From an uncultured Collinsella sp. (GTDB lineage Bacteria; Actinomycetota; Coriobacteriia; Coriobacteriales; Coriobacteriaceae), in the NCBI GenBank assembly GCA_958353395.1, contig CATWSG010000023.1:1-38076 (forward strand): a stretch of 38,076 bases of DNA, given 5' to 3'. Under the pieces are notes generated by a model that was not told the origin of the DNA, did no database searches, and worked only from the letters and a program-made list of their open reading frames with translations. Shown here one piece after another: positions 31,726-38,076 of this stretch; the stretch's first letter is position 1; every line of letters starts with the position of its first letter. The position numbers and the translations under genes were made by a program.

Positions 31726-32730
31726 ATGGCCGCTGTTAAAAAATCGGTTTCCGTTAAGGATGTGGCGCGTCTCGCGGGCGTCTCGGAGCAGACAGTCTCG
31801 CGTACGGTGCACGATTCGCCCAGCGTGCGCCCCGAGACCAAGGAACGCGTGCGTGCCGCCATGCGCGAGCTGGGGTATCGCCCCAATTTTGCCGGTCGAT
31901 CGCTGCGCCGCGGTAAGTTTAAGACCGTCGGCGTCGCCATGTTCAACATTACTGGCACCGGCAACCTCGACCGTATGGAGGGCTTTGCCGCCGCGGCCGA
32001 CAAACACGGCTATGCCATCACCCTCACTAAAGTAGATGGACACCCCTATACCCTCGAGAGCGCATCGTCGCGTATGAGCGCACTGCCGGTGGACGGTATG
32101 GTCGTGATTATGAACCGCATGCCGGCGGACTTTGGCACCTTCGAGCCGCTGCCCGGCATGCAGACGGTGCTCGTTACGATGTTGGAGCACCCGCTGTGCT
32201 CGACGGTCGATAACGACCAGTTCGATTGCTCGCGCCAGGTGGTCGAGTACTTGCTGGAGCAGGGGCACAAGACCGTGCACTTTATCTCGTGCCCCGAGCG
32301 CTCGCTTTCGGGCATGCGGCGCGAGGAAGGCTGGCGTGAGACATTGCGTGCGCATGGCATTGAGCCACCGCAGCTCGTGCGCGGCGACTGGACGGCGCAG
32401 AGCGGATATGCTGCCGGCCAGGTGCTTGCGGATGATCCGACCTGCACGGCCATTTATGCTTCCAACGACGCCATGGCCTACGGCTGCATTCGCGGGCTCG
32501 AGTCGCGCGGAAAGCGCGTGCCCGAGGACGTGAGTGTGGTGGGTGTTGATGACAGCCTGGGCGATATCGTGCCCGACCGTCGCCTGACCACGGTGCGCTT
32601 TGACAACAAGCGCGTCGGCATGTGGGCGGTCGACAAGATTGCCGGCGCCGAGGGCGTTGCACTCGGTGTGGAGCACAGGCTGTTTCCGGGCGTGCTCGTC
32701 GAGGGCGATACGGTGCGCGATGTACGCTAG
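31726..32730 (+). CDS. LacI-family regulator, copy 2
   Basis: 334 residues. Helix-turn-helix SVKDVARLAGVSEQTVSRTV, hinge FAGRSLRRGKFKTVGVAMFN, and a sensor domain with VHFISCPERSLSGMRREEGW and DVSVVGVDDSLGDIVPDR. Clearly paralogous to copy 1, with the same position relative to its lacE. The recognition-helix residues differ from copy 1 (EQTVSRTV against LKTVSRVI), in line with the two different operator palindromes. Ribosome site is weak (AGAAAG). lacF follows downstream in the same direction with its own upstream motifs. Confidence 0.92.
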   Translation: MAAVKKSVSVKDVARLAGVSEQTVSRTVHDSPSVRPETKERVRAAMRELGYRPNFAGRSLRRGKFKTVGVAMFNITGTGNLDRMEGFAAAADKHGYAITLTKVDGHPYTLESASSRMSALPVDGMVVIMNRMPADFGTFEPLPGMQTVLVTMLEHPLCSTVDNDQFDCSRQVVEYLLEQGHKTVHFISCPERSLSGMRREEGWRETLRAHGIEPPQLVRGDWTAQSGYAAGQVLADDPTCTAIYASNDAMAYGCIRGLESRGKRVPEDVSVVGVDDSLGDIVPDRRLTTVRFDNKRVGMWAVDKIAGAEGVALGVEHRLFPGVLVEGDTVRDVR

Positions 32731-32766
32731 GGTGCGGACCTGTTTGGGTTGCCGATAATTGTGTTT

Positions 32767-32871
32767 GATATTGTTCGGACTGGCTTAAAAGCCGTTCACG
32801 GGTGAAAAGCAACCGTTCATAGCTCGAAATTGCATTTTGCGCTGTTCTTTTTTGTTTGAATGTTACTGTTT
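32767..32871. promoter_or_regulatory. Upstream region of lacF with shared motifs
   Basis: Holds GATATTGTTCGG (32767-32778), CCGTTCAC (32792-32799), ACCGTTCA (32812-32819), and TGTTTGAATG (32853-32862) overlapping GTTACTGTTT (32862-32871), the two halves of the LacR-like sequence found whole before lacR and lacA. Confidence 0.5.
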
Positions 32872-32944
32872 CAGCCATACACAACGCAGCGCGTATGCCC
32901 GGACGCGATGCTCTCCGTTGGTTCATATGTGAAAGGAACGCAAT

Positions 32945-33283
32945 ATGGCAACCAAAGAAGAAATCTCGATGGTTGGATTCGAGATTGTCGCATACGCGGG
33001 CGACGCCCAGACTGATCTGCTTGCAGCGCTCGATGCTGCTCGCGAAGGTGATTTTGAGAAGGCTGAGCAGCTGCACAAGGATGCCAGCGATGCACTTATC
33101 GGCGCCCACGACACGCAGACCAAACTGCTTTCGCAGGAGGCCGGCGGTGGCGAGATGGAGATGACCTTCATCATGGCCCATGCTCAGGATACTCTCATGA
33201 CCACCATGATCCTGGAGAAGCAGGCCCGCTTTACCATCGATGCCTACAAGCGCATCGCCGAGCTCGAGGCCAAGCTCGCCTAA
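32945..33283 (+). CDS. lacF: PTS lactose/cellobiose-family EIIA
   Basis: 112 residues, all-helical, forms trimers in this family. MVGFEIVAYAGDAQTDLLAA, AEQLHKDASDALIGAHDTQT and the active-site FIMAHAQDTLMTTMI with His 79 match LacF closely; LacA/LacB are encoded nearby. Passes phosphate from HPr to the EIIB domain of LacE. It is the only lactose-family EIIA in the window, yet two lacE genes are present, so it probably serves both. AAAGGA precedes the ATG. Own terminator follows. Confidence 0.95.
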   Translation: MATKEEISMVGFEIVAYAGDAQTDLLAALDAAREGDFEKAEQLHKDASDALIGAHDTQTKLLSQEAGGGEMEMTFIMAHAQDTLMTTMILEKQARFTIDAYKRIAELEAKLA

Positions 33284-33313
33284 CGAGCCCTCACAACCAA
33301 GTCCCCTTCCAAA

Positions 33314-33345
33314 AGCTCTGCCGCTACCCGCGGCAGGGCTTTTTC
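33314..33345 (+). terminator. Terminator of lacF
   Basis: AGCTCTGCCGC / GCGGCAGGGCT stem (one wobble) followed by TTTTT. Confidence 0.85.
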
Positions 33346-33402
33346 TGTCCTCCTCCAAGTTGCGGTGAAATAGGGACTGAATAGGGGCCGGCGGGCACAA
33401 GA

Positions 33403-33443
33403 TAGTCATTGGGGACGTTCTTAAACGACTAGTCATTGGGGAC
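33403..33443. repeat. 14-base direct repeat
   Basis: TAGTCATTGGGGAC at 33403-33416 and again at 33430-33443, separated by 13 bases. Non-coding; perhaps a remnant of a dispersed repeat. Confidence 0.55.
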
Positions 33444-33536
33444 AGTCTTGGTGCGCTCCGTTCGTCCTCCCGTTCGATTTTTGCTCGGTGGGTATACTTC
33501 CTTTCGCATTAAACGCCGGACTGAGGAGGTATCCAA

Positions 33537-34568
33537 ATGCCGGATAACGGGTCAATACAAAAAAGAGACGCGCACGAGATGGCTCATGGGCGTCCTGTCC
33601 AGATAACCGAGCACACGACGGTAACCGAGCTGCAGCCCAGTCTGTCCGATGTCGTGTGCGCAAACAAAAAGCTGCAGATTGGCTTTATCGTTGCGCTCGT
33701 GGTCCTGGCGCTGCTGTCGGGCTTTGTAGCTCGTCCGCATTTCGCCGATACCAAAACTTGGGACTCCACCATCGAGGTCATCGACCAAAAGAAGGGTAAC
33801 GTACTGGCGCTCACGACCTCGTGCGTGGCGCTGTCTGCGGGCATTACCGCGCTGCCGGGTGATACGGGAACGCCGGTTGCCGAGCAGCTCGCGCAGCTTT
33901 CAGGCAACCTTGGTATCGTGCTTGCCGTGCTCTACCTCGAGAAATACCTGCTAACCATTTTGTGGTCGGTTGGCTTGGGCATCTTAATCCCGTTTGCGTT
34001 GGTGCTCTTTGCAGTGTCGCTCGGCATTCACGGGCGCTGGAGCACGAGCACTGTCCTGCGCCGTGTGGCGACACGCGTACTGGTGGTTGCCGTGATCGGC
34101 ATGGCGCTCGTGCCCGCGAGCGTATGGGTGTCGCAAAAGGTCGATGAAACGTATCGCGTAAGTATTGAGCAAGCTGAGCAAAAGGCTGCGGACGCTGCGG
34201 ACGCGGCCGACACCACGGACAAGTCAGCCGAGACCAGCTCAAAATCGAACAAGAAAAAATCCGAGACCACGGCGTCCAAAAACGTGCTCGAGCAGTTGAC
34301 TGATGGGGCATCGAGCCTTGTTACGTCGGTGACCAGCGGCGCCAAGCAGATGACCGATGAGATCGTGCGGCAGGTGACCGATCTGATTGAAGGCGTCATC
34401 GTGATGATCGTGACTTCGTGCGTTATCCCGCTGCTGGTGCTCGTGGCGTTCCTGTGGCTGGGACACGTACTGCTGGGGATCGATATCTCCGGCCCGGCGA
34501 ACTATTTGACGGGCCGCTTTCTGAGTGCTCCGTCCAAGCACGCCAAAAAGGGTGGGCAGTCCGAGTAG
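33537..34568 (+). CDS. Membrane protein of unknown function
   Basis: 343 residues. Hydrophobic segments at about 48-66 (IGFIVALVVLALLSGFVA), 120-160 (two helices, VGLGILIPFALVLFAVSL), 178-196 (VLVVAVIGMALVPASVWV) and 285-310 (GVIVMIVTSCVIPLLVLVAF). Between the last two is a long hydrophilic, Ala/Asp/Lys-rich stretch, partly coiled-coil-like (EQAEQKAADAADAADTTDKS). GAGGAGGT precedes the ATG. No family recognised. Monocistronic between two terminators; nothing ties it to the lac genes but position. Confidence 0.75.
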   Translation: MPDNGSIQKRDAHEMAHGRPVQITEHTTVTELQPSLSDVVCANKKLQIGFIVALVVLALLSGFVARPHFADTKTWDSTIEVIDQKKGNVLALTTSCVALSAGITALPGDTGTPVAEQLAQLSGNLGIVLAVLYLEKYLLTILWSVGLGILIPFALVLFAVSLGIHGRWSTSTVLRRVATRVLVVAVIGMALVPASVWVSQKVDETYRVSIEQAEQKAADAADAADTTDKSAETSSKSNKKKSETTASKNVLEQLTDGASSLVTSVTSGAKQMTDEIVRQVTDLIEGVIVMIVTSCVIPLLVLVAFLWLGHVLLGIDISGPANYLTGRFLSAPSKHAKKGGQSE

Positions 34569-34602
34569 CTAAAACAGCTGTATATACCGGGGAATACTGC
34601 CG

Positions 34603-34637
34603 AAGGGCGGCCGAGACACGTTCTCGGCCGCCCTTTT
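34603..34637 (+). terminator. Terminator of the 33537 membrane-protein gene
   Basis: Perfect 13-base stem AAGGGCGGCCGAG / CTCGGCCGCCCTT, then TTGCTTG. Confidence 0.85.
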
Positions 34638-34693
34638 GCTTGTTGAACACATGGTCGCTACGTCCGTGCCCGGTCCAAACGGTCAGCAATCAT

Positions 34694-34790
34694 CCGTGAA
34701 CGGTATTTGTTCAAAAAAGAACAAAGATAAACAAATAGTTGTTGCAGTTACTGTTCGAATGTGTTCAAATAAACATGAACAGTGAAGAAC
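34694..34790. promoter_or_regulatory. Control region of the lacABXC operon
   Basis: Contains CCGTGAACGGT (34694-34704), a TTTGTTC-AAAAAA-GAACAAA palindrome (about 34707-34726), and GTTACTGTTCGAATG (34747-34761), which matches the lacR copy at 14 of 15 positions and is followed by GTGTTCAAATAAACAT. TTGCAG (34743-34748) with TCAAAT 17 bases on is a possible promoter overlapping the latter site. Confidence 0.6.
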
Positions 34791-34875
34791 CGCACATTCA
34801 GATGCCCGGACCTGAACGCGATTCAACACTTCCAAACAGAAACTACGCACCTGCGTATCTCTCAAGGAGGATGTC

Positions 34876-35304
34876 ATGAGGGTTGTAATCGCTTCCGATG
34901 CCGACGGTATGTCGATGAAGGAGTCCGTCAAGGAGATGCTCATCGCCGACGGTCACGAGGTCGTCGACTATTCTGAGACCCCTGCCGCGGACTTTGTCGA
35001 TTCCGCGACCGCCGTTGCCAAGGACCTGCTGGAGCACAAGGATTCCCAGGGCTTCGCATTCGATAAGTACGGCGTCGGCTCCTATATGGCCACCGTCAAG
35101 ATTAAGGGCATGGTCGTTGCCAACATTTCCGACGAGCGTTCCGCCTACATGACCCGCGAGCACAACGGCTCGCGCATGGTCACCATGGGCCCGGGCGTTG
35201 TGGGCACCGAGGTCGCCAAGAAGATCGCCCGCGAGTTCCTGCGCGCCCAGTACGCCGGCGGCCGTCACCAGATCCGTGTCGACATGCTCAACAAGATGGC
35301 CTAA
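34876..35304 (+). CDS. lacA: Galactose-6-phosphate isomerase subunit LacA
   Basis: 142 residues, RpiB/LacAB fold, same length as staphylococcal LacA. Strong matches include VVDYSETPAADFVDSATAVA, SDERSAYMTREHNGSRMVTM and the C-terminal GGRHQIRVDMLNKM. With LacB it converts galactose 6-phosphate to tagatose 6-phosphate in the cytosol. AAGGAGG precedes the ATG. First gene of lacA-lacB-lacX-lacC. Confidence 0.95.
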   Translation: MRVVIASDADGMSMKESVKEMLIADGHEVVDYSETPAADFVDSATAVAKDLLEHKDSQGFAFDKYGVGSYMATVKIKGMVVANISDERSAYMTREHNGSRMVTMGPGVVGTEVAKKIAREFLRAQYAGGRHQIRVDMLNKMA

Positions 35305-35367
35305 CGAGAGCCACCGAGAACTCGAACTTCTACCTCAACTTGTGAATTCAGACGAAAGGACGTTCTG

Positions 35368-35892
35368 ATGAAGAAGACCATCGCAATCGGTTGCGACCAT
35401 ATCGTTACGGACGAGAAGATCTATCTGGCCGACCGCCTGGAGCAGGCTGGCTACAAGGTGCTCGACTGCGGCACCTACAGCCACACCCGTACGCACTATC
35501 CCATCTACGGTAAGGCCGTGGGCGAGGCTGTTGCCAGCGGCAAGGCCGACTTTGGCGTGGCCCTGTGCGGCACCGGCATCGGCATCACCAACGCCGTCAA
35601 CAAGGTTCCCGGCGCCCGCTGCGCCCTGGTCCGCGACATGACCTCTGCCCTGTATGCCCGTCGCGAGCTCAACGCCAACATCGTGGGCTTTGGCGGCAAG
35701 ATTACCGGCGAGTTCCTGATGGCTGATATCATGCTTGCCTTCCTGGAGGAGCCCTACGAGAAGACCCCCGAGCACGATGCCCTGATCGCCAAGATCGATG
35801 CCTGCAACAAGGCCGACGCCGAGGCTCAGGCCGACCCGCACTTCTTTGACGAGTTCCTCGAGAAGTGGGACCGCGGCGAATACCATGATTAG
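35368..35892 (+). CDS. lacB: Galactose-6-phosphate isomerase subunit LacB
   Basis: 174 residues, the usual LacB size. AIGCDHIVTDEKIYLADRLE, HYPIYGKAVGEAVASGKADF, ALCGTGIGITNAVNKVPGAR (the active-site Cys loop of the RpiB fold) and ARRELNANIVGFGGKITGEF. Forms the heteromeric enzyme with LacA. AAAGGA precedes the ATG; 63 bases separate it from lacA. Confidence 0.95.
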   Translation: MKKTIAIGCDHIVTDEKIYLADRLEQAGYKVLDCGTYSHTRTHYPIYGKAVGEAVASGKADFGVALCGTGIGITNAVNKVPGARCALVRDMTSALYARRELNANIVGFGGKITGEFLMADIMLAFLEEPYEKTPEHDALIAKIDACNKADAEAQADPHFFDEFLEKWDRGEYHD

Positions 35893-36011
35893 CGGGTATC
35901 CGGCGTAATTAACTAGTCCGTTGACGGCTCGCGTTTCTGTGATGGGGCGCGGGCCGGTTTGCTATCAGCCCTATTGACTTGGCAGGCTGTCGTAAGAAAG
36001 GGAAGGCTCCT

Positions 36012-36893
36012 ATGGAGTTTGTTCTTGATAACGGTTCTATCCGCGTAGTGCTGAGCACGGATGGCGGATCGTTCACTTCTATTGCGGCCAACGGCCGTGA
36101 GTACCTGTGGCAGGGTGACCCGGCGGTCTGGTCGGGCCAGGCACCCATTTGTTTCCCGATCTGCGGCGGCCTTCGCGACGGTCACGCAATGACCATGGGT
36201 GGCCGCGAGGTAAAGCTCGCCCGCCACGGCTTTGCGCGCAAACAGGAGTGGAAGCTCGAGGAACAGAGCGACAACATGGTTGCGCTGAGCCTAAGCTCTG
36301 CCGACCATGCCGAGTTGCTCGAGCAGTACCCGTATCCGTTTAAGATCGTTGCTCGTTATACGATCGATGCGGAAAAGGTGGCCGTGTCGTACGAGGTGAC
36401 CAATGAGGGCACCGAGGACATGCCGTTCTTTGTGGGCGGTCACCCTGGCTTTAAGTGCCCGCTTGACGAGGGCGAGTCCTATGACGACTACGAGCTCCGT
36501 TTTGAGCAGCGCGAGGCCGCCGAGCTCTGTACTGCCGTTCCCTCGACGGGCCTGATTGATGTTGAGCATCGCAGCAAGAACCTCATGATCGGCCAGAACC
36601 TGCCGCTTACCCACGAACTCTTCGACTTCGCGGAGACCATCTTTGACGTGCTCGAGAGCCGCGTGGTTACGTTGACCAAGAAAACCGAGGACAAGGGCGT
36701 GCGCCTGACGTTCCCCGATATGCCGTACCTGATTGTGTGGAGCAAGCCCGAGGGCGACTTTGTGGCTGTTGAACCGTGGGGTGGTCTGTCCACCTGCTCC
36801 GACGAGGACGATATTCTGGAGCACAAGCGTGGCTGCCTGGTGGCCAAGCCGGGAGAGACCGTCACTCGCGGCTTTGAGATCGAGATCCTTTAA
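36012..36893 (+). CDS. lacX: LacX-like aldose 1-epimerase family protein, copy 2
   Basis: 293 residues, same length as copy 1 and identical over long runs (for example YLWQGDPAVWSGQAPICFPI and ETIFDVLESR). Same mutarotase-like motifs: RHGFARKQEWKL, EDMPFFVGGHPGFKCPL, VWSKPEGDFVAVEPWGG. ATG 36012 follows GGAAGG; the in-frame start further upstream lacks a ribosome site. It sits in the lacAB-lacC operon, the classical place of lacX. Confidence 0.9.
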   Translation: MEFVLDNGSIRVVLSTDGGSFTSIAANGREYLWQGDPAVWSGQAPICFPICGGLRDGHAMTMGGREVKLARHGFARKQEWKLEEQSDNMVALSLSSADHAELLEQYPYPFKIVARYTIDAEKVAVSYEVTNEGTEDMPFFVGGHPGFKCPLDEGESYDDYELRFEQREAAELCTAVPSTGLIDVEHRSKNLMIGQNLPLTHELFDFAETIFDVLESRVVTLTKKTEDKGVRLTFPDMPYLIVWSKPEGDFVAVEPWGGLSTCSDEDDILEHKRGCLVAKPGETVTRGFEIEIL

Positions 36894-36949
36894 CGAGCTA
36901 TCGTATGCTTGGGGCCGCGCGTGTCGTGCCCCGGAAACAGGAGTTCAAT

Positions 36950-37885
36950 ATGATTCTGACCGTTACCATGAACCCGTCGATTGATACGCGCTATCAGCTC
37001 GACAAGTTGATCATCGACGACGTGAACCGTGTGACGCCCGAAAAGACTGCTGGCGGTAAGGGCCTCAACGTGAGCCGTGTGCTGCTGCAGCTGGGCGACG
37101 ACGTGCTCGCGACTGGCCTGCTCGGCGGCCACATGGGTGCCTATATGGCCGAGCTTATGGATGCCGACGGCGTCAAGAACGACTTTGTGCCCATCGCCGG
37201 TGAGACGCGCATTTGCCTGAATATTCTGCACGAGGGCAATCAGACCGAGCTGCTGGAGAGCGGTCCGCAGATCGCCCCGGCCGAGCTCGAGGCCTTTACG
37301 GCCAAGTTTGCCGAGCTTGCAGCGAAAGCGGACGTTGTGACGCTTTCGGGCTCGCTGCCGCGTGGTGTCGATGCCGGCTACTATGCCGAGCTCGTCAAGA
37401 TTGCCGAGGAGGCGGGCGCCAAGGTGCTGCTCGACACCTCGGGTGCATCGTTGGAAGCCGCGCTGGAGTCCGACGCTAAGCCTGAGCTCGTAAAGCCCAA
37501 CCTGACCGAGATCAACGGCCTGCTGGGTACGTCCTTTACGACCGATGATGTCGATGCCCTGCGCGAGGCGCTCGCCGCCGATGACCGCTTTGCCGGTATT
37601 CCCTGGGTTGTCGTTTCGATGGGCGCTGCCGGTTCGGTGGGCTTCCATGAAGGTCGTGCGTTCCGCGCCAAGACGCCTGCGATTGCGGCTGTGAACGCGA
37701 CGGGTTCCGGCGACTCGACCATCGCCGGCTTTGCGCATGCCATTGCTGCCGGCGCCGACGACGTCACGGTGCTCAAGACCGCCAATACCTGCGGCAAGCT
37801 TAACGCCATGGATCCCAAGACCGGCCACCTGGTCATGGACCGCTGGGACGAGGTCTACAACAACGTTGTCGTGGCTGAACTGTAG
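36950..37885 (+). CDS. lacC: Tagatose-6-phosphate kinase, copy 2
   Basis: 311 residues, PfkB family, very similar throughout to copy 1 (both open MILTVTMNPS and end with DRWDEVYN followed by a short Val-rich tail). Signatures GGKGLNVSRVLLQLGDDVLA and VNATGSGDSTIAGFAHAI are intact. The position directly after lacABX makes the tagatose-6-phosphate role the best call. ACAGGAG precedes ATG 36950; the in-frame upstream start was rejected for lack of a ribosome site. No lacD follows within the window. Confidence 0.92.
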   Translation: MILTVTMNPSIDTRYQLDKLIIDDVNRVTPEKTAGGKGLNVSRVLLQLGDDVLATGLLGGHMGAYMAELMDADGVKNDFVPIAGETRICLNILHEGNQTELLESGPQIAPAELEAFTAKFAELAAKADVVTLSGSLPRGVDAGYYAELVKIAEEAGAKVLLDTSGASLEAALESDAKPELVKPNLTEINGLLGTSFTTDDVDALREALAADDRFAGIPWVVVSMGAAGSVGFHEGRAFRAKTPAIAAVNATGSGDSTIAGFAHAIAAGADDVTVLKTANTCGKLNAMDPKTGHLVMDRWDEVYNNVVVAEL

Positions 37886-37886
37886 G

Positions 37887-37914
37887 GTTACGCGGTTTTA
37901 CCAAACCGCGTAAC
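37887..37914 (+). terminator. Perfect hairpin right after lacC2
   Basis: GTTACGCGGTTT-TACC-AAACCGCGTAAC, 12 perfect pairs starting 1 base after the stop. No U tract, so termination efficiency is uncertain. Confidence 0.55.
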
Positions 37915-37927
37915 GGCGCGACGCTGC

Positions 37928-38025
37928 AAACGCCCCTAAGCGGCAATCTGACGTTCAATCGTCGGGCATGACCAAAAGGTCAATGCCCTCCTCTTTCACG
38001 TCACCTTGCTCGCTTAGGGGCGTTT
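37928..38025 (+). other. Nested long hairpin, possible structured RNA or terminator
   Basis: Outer 15-base perfect arms AAACGCCCCTAAGCG (37928-37942) and CGCTTAGGGGCGTTT (38011-38025, ending in TTTT), an inner TGACGT/ACGTCA pair, and an apical GGGCATGACC-AAAA-GGTCAATGCCC stem with one bulge. No reading frame of note. Confidence 0.6.
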
Positions 38026-38076
38026 TCGCTCATATGACCCAATCCGCTGTCAAGAGCCACAATGGCCCCGCCGACC

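Overview
The window reads as a chromosomal stretch of a high-GC anaerobe of the Coriobacteriia, most probably Collinsella or a close relative. This is an inference from GC-rich codon use, Actinomycetota-like housekeeping proteins combined with Firmicutes-like PTS and lac genes, and gene-family content. No 16S rRNA or other species marker is present.

Layout. Positions 1-6510 are ordinary housekeeping: a long ribosome hibernation factor, a DegV protein, a run of a GarR-type reductase with a strange His/Cys-rich tail, a small membrane protein, a HEAT-repeat protein and an isocitrate dehydrogenase-type enzyme, then a membrane-anchored SurA-like chaperone. A DUF2975/XRE pair follows on the minus strand (6624-7511). 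After a 714-base control region come a mannose-family PTS operon (EIIA, YajC-like, EIIB, EIIC, EIID), its GntR regulator, agaS and nagA, which together form an N-acetylgalactosamine/galactosamine route (8226-14917). Next are a flavodoxin, a lacX-lacC pair followed by a vestigial 3' end of a second nagA, a YhcH protein, tRNA-Thr(CGT), an orphan EIIB whose catalytic His is Tyr, a 152-base palindromic element, galM, a DeoR-type LacR and a Fic protein with a four-box operator (14993-22893).

The last 15 kb is a duplicated lactose system: two lacG-lacE units, each divergent from its own LacI-type regulator and each preceded by a pair of related hairpin repeats, one shared lacF, and a lacA-lacB-lacX-lacC operon.

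How it works together. Both arms meet at tagatose 6-phosphate. The Aga PTS brings in amino sugar as a 6-phosphate; NagA deacetylates it and AgaS converts galactosamine 6-phosphate to tagatose 6-phosphate. LacF/LacE bring in lactose-type beta-galactosides as 6-phosphates, LacG releases galactose 6-phosphate, LacAB isomerises it to tagatose 6-phosphate, and either LacC copy makes tagatose 1,6-bisphosphate. No LacD/GatY-type aldolase is in the window. Regulation looks layered: GntR sites on the aga genes, LacI-type palindromes in front of each lacE, a DeoR/LacR-like sequence shared by lacR, lacF and lacA, and a recurring CGGT-NAA-CGGT motif in front of five carbohydrate transcription units.
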